From: Glutamicibacter soli
GTDB taxonomy: Bacteria; Actinomycetota; Actinomycetes; Actinomycetales; Micrococcaceae
Assembly: GCF_003309065.1 (NCBI RefSeq)
Contig: NZ_POAF01000001.1
Location: 620,001-684,000 of the forward strand
Direction of reading: 5' to 3'
DNA length: 64,000 nucleotides
In this document: in pieces, positions 24,527 to 33,480 of the stretch
How the letters are laid out: each line of letters opens with the position of its first letter
Numbering within the stretch: position 1 is the stretch's first letter
Program-made: the position numbers and the translations under genes
The notes under the pieces: model-generated
What the model was told of the DNA's origin: nothing
Database searches by the model: none
The model's input: only the letters and a program-made list of their open reading frames with translations

Positions 24527-27500
24527 TTACGGGGTGCCGGCCGGCTCCCCTTCTTCCAGCTGCTCGAACGCAGTGGTGATCATTTCCTCGAGCTCCTGTT
24601 CGCCGGACAGGTGCTCCGCATGGATCGTCACGCCCGCGGCAACATAGTAGAACGCGGCCTTGATCTGGTCCAGCGGAATGCCGTGGAGCCTGGACCAGCC
24701 CAGCCGGTAAACGGCCAGCTGGACCAGCTTGCTCTTCAAGTCCTTGCCCGAGGGCACCCGTCCGGTCTTCCAGTCGAGCATCAGCCAGGTTCCGTCCTCC
24801 AGGCGGAACACCGCGTCGATTCGGCCGCGCACTGCCACCGGGCCCACGCGCGTTTCCAGCGGCACTTCAACATAGGCAGGCTGAAGCTGCGCCCATTCGC
24901 TGGCGAGGAACGCCTCCTTCATGGTTGCCAAGTCCAGCGCGTCGTCCAGATAGCTGTCGGCCGGCTCCATGATGTCGCCCAAGTCCAGCATCGAGGTCTT
25001 CTCGTAGTACTCCTCGATCCAGGCATGGAACGCGGTGCCGCGGCGGGCCGCCAGGCCCGGGCGGCGAGGCACCGGCCGGCGCAGGTTCTCCAGCACCTCG
25101 ACGGGGTCTTCGGCCAGTTCGACGAAGAGCGAGGCGCGCACGTGTTCCGGCGCTTCGATGCCGCGTTCCCGGTTGGCCAGGAATTCACGCTGGGCGAGAA
25201 GGCGCCGCGCTTCCTCGGCCCAGGCTCGACCCACGTCGGTGCTGATCTCGCGGCCGGTGCCCGGCGACAGGACGTCATCTGCAAGTTCCTGGAGCACCTC
25301 ACGCCGCGAATACGGGTGCGGGCTCTTGGCCACGCCGCCGCGGATCTCGGGCCCGGCCAGCGGGTCATAGGGCCAATCGGCCTCCAGCGGCGTCATGCGG
25401 CTGGGGTTTTGCTCCGGCGCATCCTCGTCCTTCACCCACACGCCGATCTCAGCCCGCGGGTGCTCCCCCTCGGCCAGCGGCATCAGCGCGCTGAAGAACA
25501 ACGATGGGTCGGTCGGCTTGGTCCGGCTGTTGGTCCAGATGCTGCTGCTGCAGATCAGCAGGGTCTTGGCGCGGGTCACCGCCACGTAGGCCAAGCGCCG
25601 TTCCTCGGCGATGTGGTGGTCTTCCACATCGGAGGTGAACATGGATTCGGCTTCGAGCAGCTCCTTGAGCGAGGACTGGTCGGTGTCCCATTGCGGCAGA
25701 TCCCTGGCATCGCCGCGCAGCGGCCACGGGACCGCCTTGTCGCCGCTGGTCCAGCGGTCTGACTTCGATCCCGGGAACACCCCGTCGTTCATCGACATGA
25801 CCGCCACGGTGTCCCATTCAAGGCCCTTGGAGGCATGCACTGTGAGCAGCTGCACCGCCTTCGGGTCTGCGTCCTCGCCCGGCAGCGGCAGGCCCTTTTC
25901 CTTTTCGGCTGCCTGTTCCAGCCACATCAGGAATCCGGCCAGTTCCACTCGCGGGGCGTTGCGGCAGTATTCGCGGACCACGTCAGCGAAGGCATCGAGG
26001 TTCGCCCGGGACTTGTCGCGGTCGACCCACGGACGGGCGGCGACCTCGATGTCCAGGTTCATGGATCGTTCGACCTCGCGGATCAGCGTGTCCAGGTCGT
26101 CGTTGGCCAGCAGCCGCAGCCCGGCCAGCTCCTCGCGCAGCCGGACCAGCCGGGCCCGGCCCTCGGCGCTGAGCTGGCGTCCGTCGCCGCTGGTCCAGTG
26201 CTCCGGCGGCAGGTAGTCCAGGGCTTCCACCAGGCTGGCGCCGTCGTTCAGCTCCGCGCGGACGGCTTCCAGCGCAGGCTCGGATTCCGTCCCCGTCTCG
26301 TTCTGGATCTCCTGCGGGTTCAGTCCGCGTGCCCGGCGGCGTTCAAGCTGCCGGGACCAGTCCGCGAAGGCAGTCAGGTCCGCGGGGCCCAGCCGCCAGC
26401 GCGCGCCGGCCAGCAGCCGCATGAGCTTGTCCGAGCGCAGCGGATCCACCAGCACGTGCAGGCAAGCGACCAAATCGGTCAGTTCCGGGGTGCTGAGCAG
26501 CCCGGAAAGGCCCACGAACTGGTAGGCGATGCCGCGCTCGTCGAGCACCTCGGCCATGGAGGCGAGCTGCCCGCGGTTGCGCGAAAGCACGGCGCTGGTG
26601 AGCACGGTGCCATCGGCGGCGACGAAGCCTTCGCCCTGGATCAGGTCGGCAATGGCTTCGGCTTCCTGGCGCACGGTGGCGCAGCGGTTGAGCACCACCC
26701 GCCCGGGCAGCGCGAAGGCCGAGGGCTCCAGCGGCTTCACTGCCACCGGCCCGGTGGACTGCTGCGCCCCGCCGCCGGTGATGGCGTTGGCGGCCTCCAG
26801 CACGTTGACGGTGTTGCGCCAGGCGATGGTCAGGTGGTTGACGTGGGCCAGTTCGCGGCCGTTGGGACGGTGGATCGGGAACTTCTCCGGGAAGCGGAAC
26901 AGCTGCCCGGCGCTGGCTCCGCGGAAGCCGTAGATCGACTGGTTGGGGTCGCCCACCGCGGTCACCGGGTGGCCCTGGCCGTAGAGTTCGGAGAACAGCA
27001 CCATTTGGGCGTGCGAGGTGTCCTGGAACTCGTCCAGCAGCACCACCTTGTGCGTCGTGCGTTCGGCGAGCGCCGCGGCGGGAACCTGCTGGGCGATGGT
27101 CGCTGCGTGGGCGACCAGGTCGCCGTAGTCCATGACGCCGAGCTTCTTCTTCTGCGCCGCGTAGTCCTCGGCCAGCTGCGCGATGGTGGCGCGGGAGGCC
27201 AGCTTGTCGATGAGCTTGAGGGCGGCCTGCGTGGGCGCCTTGTTCTTCTCCGGGTCCATCGGCAAGGTGCGCAGCCGGGCCACCAGGTCGTCGATCCAGC
27301 CGTGCGCCTCGGGCGCGGTGAGCAGGTGCTCGGCCGCTTCGGAGCTGAAGGACACGATGGCGTCGATCAGCGTGCTGGTGGCGCTGTTCAGGTGGCGGTA
27401 GTCCCCCGTATAGCTTTCAAGCACCGTGTGGGCCAGCTGCCAGGACTGCGCGGCGCCCAGCAGCACGGTGTCCTCCTCCAGTCCGAGGCGCAGCCCGTGG

Positions 27501-27871
27501 TCCTGGACCAGGGTGTTGGCGTAGGAGTGGTAGGTGGATACCGCGGGGTCCAGGAAGTCCCGGGTGGTTTCCTCGCTGAGCAGTCCGGTGGCCACCAGCT
27601 GGGCGATCTTTGCGCGGATGCGCACCGACAGCTCGCCGGCGGCCTTGCGGGTGAAGGTCACTCCGAGGATTTCCTCCGGGCGCACCAGCTGGTTGGCGAC
27701 CAGCCAGACCACCTTGTCAGCCATGGTCTTGGTCTTGCCGGATCCGGCGCCGGCGATAACCAGCATGGGCTCCAGCGGGGCGCTGATGATCTGCGCCTGC
27801 TGCTTGGTGGGCGGGAACTTCTCCCCCAGCGCCTCGGAGAGCTCCTGCGGGGTGTACTTGATCATGCTCAT
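24527..27871 (-). CDS. adnB: AdnB-type helicase-nuclease subunit
   Basis: About 1114 residues: an N-terminal UvrD-like motor and a C-terminal RecB-family nuclease, as in the mycobacterial AdnAB complex that resects double-strand DNA ends. Walker A is GAGSGKT (41-47). Motif II is VVLLDEFQDTSHAQ, with GDPNQSIYGFRGASAG next. Motif V/VI includes LTVHASKGLEWDTVAVM and RLAYVAVTRAKTLLI. The nuclease domain shows RGTAFHAWIEEYYE and WLMLDWKTGR, the latter with the catalytic Asp and Lys. The start ATG 27871 overlaps the adnA TGA (ATGA), so longer frames running into adnA are spurious. The intact motif II contrasts with the altered one in AdnA. Confidence 0.93.
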   Translation of the reverse strand: MSMIKYTPQELSEALGEKFPPTKQQAQIISAPLEPMLVIAGAGSGKTKTMADKVVWLVANQLVRPEEILGVTFTRKAAGELSVRIRAKIAQLVATGLLSEETTRDFLDPAVSTYHSYANTLVQDHGLRLGLEEDTVLLGAAQSWQLAHTVLESYTGDYRHLNSATSTLIDAIVSFSSEAAEHLLTAPEAHGWIDDLVARLRTLPMDPEKNKAPTQAALKLIDKLASRATIAQLAEDYAAQKKKLGVMDYGDLVAHAATIAQQVPAAALAERTTHKVVLLDEFQDTSHAQMVLFSELYGQGHPVTAVGDPNQSIYGFRGASAGQLFRFPEKFPIHRPNGRELAHVNHLTIAWRNTVNVLEAANAITGGGAQQSTGPVAVKPLEPSAFALPGRVVLNRCATVRQEAEAIADLIQGEGFVAADGTVLTSAVLSRNRGQLASMAEVLDERGIAYQFVGLSGLLSTPELTDLVACLHVLVDPLRSDKLMRLLAGARWRLGPADLTAFADWSRQLERRRARGLNPQEIQNETGTESEPALEAVRAELNDGASLVEALDYLPPEHWTSGDGRQLSAEGRARLVRLREELAGLRLLANDDLDTLIREVERSMNLDIEVAARPWVDRDKSRANLDAFADVVREYCRNAPRVELAGFLMWLEQAAEKEKGLPLPGEDADPKAVQLLTVHASKGLEWDTVAVMSMNDGVFPGSKSDRWTSGDKAVPWPLRGDARDLPQWDTDQSSLKELLEAESMFTSDVEDHHIAEERRLAYVAVTRAKTLLICSSSIWTNSRTKPTDPSLFFSALMPLAEGEHPRAEIGVWVKDEDAPEQNPSRMTPLEADWPYDPLAGPEIRGGVAKSPHPYSRREVLQELADDVLSPGTGREISTDVGRAWAEEARRLLAQREFLANRERGIEAPEHVRASLFVELAEDPVEVLENLRRPVPRRPGLAARRGTAFHAWIEEYYEKTSMLDLGDIMEPADSYLDDALDLATMKEAFLASEWAQLQPAYVEVPLETRVGPVAVRGRIDAVFRLEDGTWLMLDWKTGRVPSGKDLKSKLVQLAVYRLGWSRLHGIPLDQIKAAFYYVAAGVTIHAEHLSGEQELEEMITTAFEQLEEGEPAGTP

Positions 27872-30800
27872 GGTTCGGTGACCTGTCGTCCTTCGTTGCA
27901 CAGCGGACAGATTTCGGGAAGGGTGCAGCTGCCCAGCAGGCCTGCGGATCCAGCCACATGCCGGGTGGTGAATTCGGTGTGGCCCATCAGCTCGGCGGCT
28001 TCCAGGATGAGTTTGCGGGCCCAGTCTTCCTGGCCCAGCGCCGGCTGGTCGCGCAATGCGGGGCTTTTGGCGGAGGTGCCCACGTAGACCAGGGTCGCCC
28101 CGGCGGGGTCGTCCGAGAGCCCGGCAGTCTGCTCGTGCTCCTGCAGGGCACCGAGCTGGATGGCGGTCTGGTAGACGCCCAGCTGGGCGTGCTCCAGCAC
28201 GTCGTTCTTGCTCGGCGCCGAGGCACCGGTCTTCAGGTCCACCACGGTGACCCTGCCGTTGGCATCGGCCTCGACGCGGTCGATGATGCCGCGGATCTGC
28301 ACCGGATCCCCGCCGGTGGGGACCTCCACGTTGAAGGGCAGCTCGCGGGCCACGAGCCGGCGGCCTTCCTGGCGGGAGGCCACGCAATACTGGGCGAACT
28401 TCTTGAGCATCGAGTTGGCCCGGTCGAAGTCCCGCTGGCCTTCCCAGTTCTCCGGCTTCTCCAGCTCCGGCCAGCGCTCCTCTAGGATGCGCTCGTATTC
28501 CGAGCTGCTGGCCTCGGGGTGTTCCTCCGCGATGGAGTGGATCAGGGTTCCCAGGGAGGCTGCGAAGTCGTGGGCCGCGGTGCCTCCGGCGCTTTGCACA
28601 AACCAGTTCAGCGGCGACTTGACCAGGGTCTCGACCTTGGAGGGCGAGATCCTGCGCGGCTGGCCTTCCGGGATGACCGGCCCATGGCTGCTCAACGGCA
28701 GCATGCCCCACCAGGAGGAGGGGTGCGCCCCGCGGACGATGCGCGGCTGCGCCGCCAGCCCGGAGAGCACCTGGGCTGCATCCCGGTACAGGTCGTCGGC
28801 GCTGACCTGCGGCGGTGGGGCGATCGCCCCGAGCTGCGCGGCCTTGGCGCGTTCTGCGGTATTGCGCAGCTCCGCCACCAGGGCGGGTAGCGCGCGGATG
28901 CGCGGCACCGGGGTCGGGGCGCGGCCCTCATCCCCCGGCGGATCCACCAGGTCCATGAAGGAGGAAGGCTGGGAGTCCTCGTTGTCCACGGCGGTGCAGA
29001 TCAGCTGGGAGCTGGCGCGGGAGACCGCGTTGCTGAAGCTGCGCAGCTCGTCGCTGCGGATCTGGCGGACCAGGTGTGTGGGGGTCCGGGTGGCCAGGAA
29101 CCCGATGCCGTGCTCCACCACGTCGGCCAGCGCGTTCGAGCCCAGCAGTTCGCCGCGCAGCCGCAGGTTGGGCCAGGATCCTTCCTGCAGCCCCGGGATG
29201 AAGACGATGGGCCACTGCTTGCCGGCGGCTGCCGCGGTGGTCAGCACCGTGACGTGCTGGCCTCCGGAGCCGCGGCTGGCCAGCGAGTCCATGGGCAGCT
29301 CCTGGTGCAGGATGTGCTCGATGAACTGCTCCACGCTTGCTCCGGGCAGCTGGTCGACGAATCGCTCGGCGGCTTGGAACAGGGACAGCACCGCATCCAG
29401 GTCATGGTCGGCCCGGCGTGCGGTGGTTCCGGCCCCTAGGGCTTCCTCCCGCCAGGCCTTGGCGCGCCCGGAGGCTTCCCACATGACCCACAGGGCGGTT
29501 TCCGGGGTGGCGGTGCCGGAGGCAAGCTCCTCGCGCAGCGCGGTGTACATCTTCAGCAGACGCTGCAGCCCGAAGGCCGGCTTACCCAGGTCCGCGGCGA
29601 GCTCCGGCTCCGCGAGGCAGGCTTCGAGCAGCTCCTGGCTGGAGCGCCGACCGCCGCGGGACGACTCCTGCTGGCGCAGCAGCTGGCGCAGCCGGCGGAT
29701 TTCCAGCGCGGTGCTCATGCCGTAGCGCGAGAGCAGCAGGTTCTGCATCAGCAGCGGATCCTCGCCCGCCCCGTCGGCGAACGCCAGGTCCAGCAGGTCC
29801 AGCAGCGGGCGGACCGCGGATTCGTCCTTGAGCGGGATTTCGGCCGGGGGCACCTGCACGGCGATCCCCTGGCCTTCCAGGAAGCGGCTGAGCGAACGCA
29901 CTTGGGAACCGTTGCGCACCACGATGGCGATGTCCGAGAGGTCCTTGCCTTCGAAGAGGTTCAGCTGCACGATGCGCTGGGCGATGAAGCGCTCTTCCAG
30001 GGTGGAGTTCTCGAAGGTGAGCGCCTGCGCGGCCCCGGCGCCGGCGGCCGCCACCGGCTCCACGGCGCGGCCACGGGTTCCGGTGGCCACCGGGATGCGG
30101 CGCACGATGCGGCGCCAGGCCTCGGTGATTTCAGGGCCCATCCGGTAGCCGGTGCCCAGTTCGAGGATCTGCGCGTCGTCGGCGCTGGTGTAGCGGGCGG
30201 AGAAGCGGTGCAGCTGGTCTGCGCGGGCGCCGCGGAATCCCTGGACCACGCTGTCCGGCGCAGCGAAGGCCAGCAGCGGGCGGTCGCGGCCCAGCAGCGC
30301 CAGCAGCCGGTGCTGGGACAGGGTGGCTTCCTGCAGGTCGTCAACCAGGATCAGCGCCAGCCGGTCCTGCTCGGCGTGCAGGAAGTCGGGGTTCTCCTCC
30401 AGCAGCTGCGCGGCGCGGGTGATCAGCCCCGCCGGGTCGAAGGCTTCGGCATTGCCCAAATCCAGCAGGTCGCGGTACTCCTGGTAGAACCGGGCGGCGG
30501 CAAGCCATTCCGGGCGGGCGGCGGCCTGCCCGTAGTCGGCGATGTCCGCCGGGTCCAGGCCCAGTTCCGAGACGCGGTCGAAGAATTCGCGCAGCTCCTT
30601 GCGGAAGCCCCGGGTTTCCACCGCCAGCTTCAGGTCGGCAGGCCAGCCTGGGCCCGGGGTCAGGCCCTGGGCGTGGCCTTCGAGCAGGTTGCCGATGAGG
30701 GTGTCCTGCTCGGGGCCCGAGAGCAGCCGCGGGGCGCGCTCGACGAAGGGCAGCAGCCCCTCGACCCGGGCACGGCGGATCAGGTCGAACGCGTAGGCGG

Positions 30801-31068
30801 ACCAGGTGCGGACCACCGGTTCGGTGAAGGTGCGCTGGGCGCGGCGGCTGAGCTCGTCGCGGATAGCCGCGGCGCTCAGCCGGGTGGGCGCGATGACCAG
30901 CAGCGAGAGCGGGTCCAGACCGTCGTCCAGGCGGGCCACCGCGGTGTCGATGAGCGCGGTGGTCTTGCCGGTGCCGGGGGCACCGGCGACCAGCATGGGG
31001 GTTCGTGCGCCGGCCAGGGTTTCCAGCAGCGGGGCCGATTCCTCGGCGGGTACGTCGTGCATACTCAT
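27868..31068 (-). CDS. adnA: AdnA-type helicase-nuclease subunit
   Basis: A 1066-residue partner of AdnB. Walker A GAPGTGKT is at 29-36. The motif II position reads LILVDDLQEATLSQ, departing from the DExxQD consensus. The middle has the motor-like HVTVLTTAAAAGKQWPIVFIPGLQEG, and the C-terminus a RecB-type nuclease with LGTLIHSIAEEHPE and VTVVDLKTGASAPSKND (catalytic Asp and Lys). The last 20 residues contain C-x5-C-x2-C, which with an upstream Cys might hold an Fe-S cluster, but the spacing differs from AddB. The start ATG 31068 overlaps the stop of the alkyltransferase-like gene by four bases. The gene order and tandem pairing support AdnA over a single UvrD/RecB. Confidence 0.92.
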   Translation of the reverse strand: MSMHDVPAEESAPLLETLAGARTPMLVAGAPGTGKTTALIDTAVARLDDGLDPLSLLVIAPTRLSAAAIRDELSRRAQRTFTEPVVRTWSAYAFDLIRRARVEGLLPFVERAPRLLSGPEQDTLIGNLLEGHAQGLTPGPGWPADLKLAVETRGFRKELREFFDRVSELGLDPADIADYGQAAARPEWLAAARFYQEYRDLLDLGNAEAFDPAGLITRAAQLLEENPDFLHAEQDRLALILVDDLQEATLSQHRLLALLGRDRPLLAFAAPDSVVQGFRGARADQLHRFSARYTSADDAQILELGTGYRMGPEITEAWRRIVRRIPVATGTRGRAVEPVAAAGAGAAQALTFENSTLEERFIAQRIVQLNLFEGKDLSDIAIVVRNGSQVRSLSRFLEGQGIAVQVPPAEIPLKDESAVRPLLDLLDLAFADGAGEDPLLMQNLLLSRYGMSTALEIRRLRQLLRQQESSRGGRRSSQELLEACLAEPELAADLGKPAFGLQRLLKMYTALREELASGTATPETALWVMWEASGRAKAWREEALGAGTTARRADHDLDAVLSLFQAAERFVDQLPGASVEQFIEHILHQELPMDSLASRGSGGQHVTVLTTAAAAGKQWPIVFIPGLQEGSWPNLRLRGELLGSNALADVVEHGIGFLATRTPTHLVRQIRSDELRSFSNAVSRASSQLICTAVDNEDSQPSSFMDLVDPPGDEGRAPTPVPRIRALPALVAELRNTAERAKAAQLGAIAPPPQVSADDLYRDAAQVLSGLAAQPRIVRGAHPSSWWGMLPLSSHGPVIPEGQPRRISPSKVETLVKSPLNWFVQSAGGTAAHDFAASLGTLIHSIAEEHPEASSSEYERILEERWPELEKPENWEGQRDFDRANSMLKKFAQYCVASRQEGRRLVARELPFNVEVPTGGDPVQIRGIIDRVEADANGRVTVVDLKTGASAPSKNDVLEHAQLGVYQTAIQLGALQEHEQTAGLSDDPAGATLVYVGTSAKSPALRDQPALGQEDWARKLILEAAELMGHTEFTTRHVAGSAGLLGSCTLPEICPLCNEGRQVTEP

Positions 31069-31454
31069 AGTTGATCATCCGCCTCGGACATTTTCGGGTT
31101 GCCCAGCGCCGCGCGCAGCGCGTCGATGCGCTCCCACTGGGCGGGGTCGGGTTTCCACCGTTTGCGGTTCATGTCGATCCGCCGGCCGGGAGACGCGAGC
31201 TCCTCTGCGGCCCAGTGCCCGGAGGCTTCGGCCATCAGCGCCCCGGTGATCGTTCCGTCGGAGCGCAGGATCCGCCACCACGGCGTGCCCTCCGGGGCGG
31301 CCCCCATGGCCTTGCCCGCCTGCCGGGCGGAGCCGCTGCCCAGCAGCTCGGCCACGTCCCCGTAGCTCAGGACCGCACCGCGCGGGACCAGCTGGGCCAG
31401 TTCGTGGACGGCATCGGGGTAGGCCAGTGATTCTTCGCGCTCGGCTGGGGTCAT
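31065..31454 (-). CDS. Alkyltransferase-like protein (ATL, MGMT DNA-binding domain)
   Basis: A 129-residue protein with the DNA-binding domain of O6-alkylguanine-DNA alkyltransferases: VPRGAVLSYGDVAELLGSGSARQAGKAM, then GTPWWRILRSDGTITG. The catalytic PCHR of true alkyltransferases is replaced by PWWR, the signature of ATL proteins, which bind alkylated guanine and flag it for nucleotide excision repair rather than repairing it directly. It is the first gene of ATL-adnA-adnB, joined by ATGA overlaps, so all three are likely co-translated. The start at 31454 is preceded by CACAAT at 6 bases; the longer open frame upstream is antisense to the exonuclease gene and is rejected. Confidence 0.88.
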   Translation of the reverse strand: MTPAEREESLAYPDAVHELAQLVPRGAVLSYGDVAELLGSGSARQAGKAMGAAPEGTPWWRILRSDGTITGALMAEASGHWAAEELASPGRRIDMNRKRWKPDPAQWERIDALRAALGNPKMSEADDQL

Positions 31455-31460
31455 GACTCC

Positions 31461-31466
31461 ATTGTG
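31461..31466 (-). promoter_or_regulatory. Putative -10 box (CACAAT) for ATL-adnA-adnB
   Basis: CACAAT, 6 bases before ATG 31454, preceded by TTGG. It fits a leaderless start, though GGAG in the 6-base gap could act as a very close Shine-Dalgarno. Confidence 0.4.
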
Positions 31467-31529
31467 CCAAGCCGTCCGGCGTGCTCCACATCCGGTGCGT
31501 CCAAGACCCGACATGTCCGCGCCGGGCTG

Positions 31530-31535
31530 TAGCGT
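31530..31535 (+). promoter_or_regulatory. Leaderless -10 box (TAGCGT) for the DEDDh exonuclease
   Basis: TAGCGT lies exactly 6 bases before ATG 31542. There is no Shine-Dalgarno. Confidence 0.5.
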
Positions 31536-31541
31536 TGAACC

Positions 31542-32225
31542 ATGACTGAATGGCAGAACGGCCTCGCCGTAGGCTTTGACTTGGAAACTACCGGCGTTGA
31601 CACCGCCACCGCGCGCATCGTCACCGCCTCGGTGGTGCTGCTCGATGCGCAGGAGAATATCGTCAACCAACGCGAGTGGCTGGTTGATCCGGGGATCGAG
31701 ATCCCCGAGGCGGCCACCGCCGTGCACGGAATCTCTACCGAGAAGGCCCGTGCCGAAGGCATTCCGGCGGCGCAGGCGGTACGCGAGATCCTGGGCCTGC
31801 TCGCCTTCGCCTCCGAGCAGGCTCCGCTGATCGCCTTCAATGCCGCCTACGATTTCTCCGTCCTGCATGCCGAGGCGCTGCGCTACAACATGCCGCCGTT
31901 CATTCCCGGCAACGTGATCGATCCGTTCATCATCGACAAGCAGGTCGACAAATGGCGCAAAGGCAAGCGGACTCTGGGCGCCGCCTGCGAGCATTACGGC
32001 GTGGTGCTGGAAAACGCGCACACCTCATTCGCCGACGCCGTCGCCTGCGTGGCGGTGGCCAGGGCGATCGCGGAGAAATACCCGCAGCTCCAGGTCGACC
32101 CGCAGGTGCTCCACGGCTGGCAGATCGGCTGGGCGCGCGAACAGGCCGAAAGCTTCCAAACCTACCTGCGCAAGACCAAGCCCGAGGCGCTTGTCGACGG
32201 CGCATGGCCCATCAAGGACGATTAA
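31542..32225 (+). CDS. DEDDh-family 3'-5' exonuclease (DnaQ-like)
   Basis: A 227-residue exonuclease of the DnaQ/epsilon fold. ExoI is FDLETTGVD (residues 12-20), ExoII is IAFNAAYDFSVL, and ExoIII-epsilon is ENAHTSFADAVACVAV with the His-x4-Asp pair, so all acidic residues are visible. It is a stand-alone protein without polymerase or UvrC-like parts, typical of actinobacterial DNA-repair or RNase-T-like exonucleases; whether it acts on DNA or RNA cannot be decided. It is divergent from the ATL-adnAB operon. Confidence 0.88.
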   Translation: MTEWQNGLAVGFDLETTGVDTATARIVTASVVLLDAQENIVNQREWLVDPGIEIPEAATAVHGISTEKARAEGIPAAQAVREILGLLAFASEQAPLIAFNAAYDFSVLHAEALRYNMPPFIPGNVIDPFIIDKQVDKWRKGKRTLGAACEHYGVVLENAHTSFADAVACVAVARAIAEKYPQLQVDPQVLHGWQIGWAREQAESFQTYLRKTKPEALVDGAWPIKDD

Positions 32226-32483
32226 TACGCCCTGCCGCGGCCGAGTTGCGACGGCAAGGTAATGCACTTCACAGTGAGCTCGGGCTCGCTGGGCACGCTG
32301 CGAAACAGGGCATTCGTTCATTTATCACGGCCATCGCGCGAAGTATATTCGACGCTGGGTCGCTGAATGCCGGATATTAAGTACGATGACCCAATGCAGG
32401 GGGTTATTCGGGCGATTTTGTTCGATAGTGGTTGAATGGAGGGTACTCTCTACACCCTTTGAGAATCTGAAGGAACACGCCTA
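32226..32483. other. Intergenic region upstream of metN
   Basis: 258 bases without a gene. I looked for SAM-riboswitch core sequences and saw none. A short inverted repeat, TGGGTC/GACCCA, occurs around 32360-32390 and could be an operator, but support is weak. Confidence 0.4.
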
Positions 32484-33476
32484 GTGATCACAGTTCGTGA
32501 CCTGCGCAAGGTCTACCGCCAGGGAAGCAACGACGTTGTCGCCCTGGGCGGGGTCAGCCTTGAAGTCCCTACCGGGAAAATTCATGGCATCGTCGGACAT
32601 TCCGGAGCTGGTAAATCCACCCTCGTCCGCTGCCTGACCTTGCTCGACCAGCCTACTTCCGGAACCGTGTCGGTAAACGGCAAGGAGCTGACCAACGTCA
32701 GCGCGGACGAGCTGCGCGATGCGCGCCGCCGGATCGGCATGGTTTTCCAGCACGCTAACCTCTTCGATTCCCGCACCACCGAGCAGAACGTCGGCTACCC
32801 GCTGGAGCTGACCGGCACTCCCAAGAAGGAGATCGCCGCCAAGGTCGCCGAGCTGCTGGAACTTGTGGGCCTGGCCAAGTTCGCCAAGGCTTATCCGTCG
32901 CAGCTCTCCGGCGGCCAGCGCCAGCGTGTGGGCATCGCCCGCGCCCTGGCCACCGATCCGGATGTCCTGCTGTGCGACGAGCCCACCAGCGCCCTGGATC
33001 CGAAGACCACCGACGAGATCCTGGAACTGGTCAAGAAGCTGCGCGACCGCCTGAACATCACGGTGCTGATCATCACCCATGAGATGCACGTCGTGAAGCA
33101 GGCCTGCGATTCGGTGTCGCTGCTTGAGGGCGGCTTCATTGTCGAGCACGGCGATATCGCCTCGGTGATCACCAACGCCGAGGGCCGCCTGGCCCACACG
33201 CTGCTGCCGCTGCCAGGGGACGCGCCGCGTTCGGCCGGCGCCGGCACGATCCTCGACCTCCTGTACACCGGAGACCAGGCCACCGAGCCGGTCATTTCAG
33301 CGGTTTCCCGCACCTTCAACATCGACGTCAACGTCCTGGCCGGTTCGGTTGAACAGCTCAGCGACCAGCAGTACGCGCACCTGCGCATCCAGCTGCCGGT
33401 CGATGCGGACGTCGAGGCGATCACCAATTATCTGAAGTCGAACGGCATTGCCGTCACCGTGAAGGGAACCAAGTAA
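32484..33476 (+). CDS. metN: Methionine ABC importer, ATP-binding protein
   Basis: A 330-residue ATPase that powers high-affinity methionine uptake. Walker A is GHSGAGKST, the Q-loop VFQHANLF, the ABC signature LSGGQRQRVGIARAL and Walker B VLLCDEPTSALD. The C-terminal ~75 residues form an NIL domain (ISAVSRTFNIDVNVLAGSVEQL), the regulatory methionine-binding part that distinguishes MetN from other ABC ATPases and inhibits transport when methionine is plentiful. The GTG start at 32484 is preceded by AAGGA at 32470-32474. It is followed directly by metI and metQ. Confidence 0.95.
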   Translation: MITVRDLRKVYRQGSNDVVALGGVSLEVPTGKIHGIVGHSGAGKSTLVRCLTLLDQPTSGTVSVNGKELTNVSADELRDARRRIGMVFQHANLFDSRTTEQNVGYPLELTGTPKKEIAAKVAELLELVGLAKFAKAYPSQLSGGQRQRVGIARALATDPDVLLCDEPTSALDPKTTDEILELVKKLRDRLNITVLIITHEMHVVKQACDSVSLLEGGFIVEHGDIASVITNAEGRLAHTLLPLPGDAPRSAGAGTILDLLYTGDQATEPVISAVSRTFNIDVNVLAGSVEQLSDQQYAHLRIQLPVDADVEAITNYLKSNGIAVTVKGTK

Positions 33477-33480
33477 GCCC

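Noticed and set aside
25835-28087. A 750-residue frame antisense to adnB (and similar long frames at 28208-29725 and 43846-45099)
   Set aside because: These are antisense to strongly supported genes, with composition typical of shadow frames in high-GC DNA and no motifs.
27872-28711. N-terminal extension of adnB to 28711
   Set aside because: It runs out of frame inside adnA. The ATGA overlap and homologous N-terminus place the start at 27871.
31455-32021. N-terminal extension of the ATL protein
   Set aside because: It is antisense to the DEDDh exonuclease. ATL proteins are about 100-130 residues, and the start at 31454 has promoter support.
32226-32483. SAM riboswitch upstream of metNIQ
   Set aside because: No SAM-I, SAM-II or SAM-IV core sequences are visible; only a weak 6-bp inverted repeat was seen.
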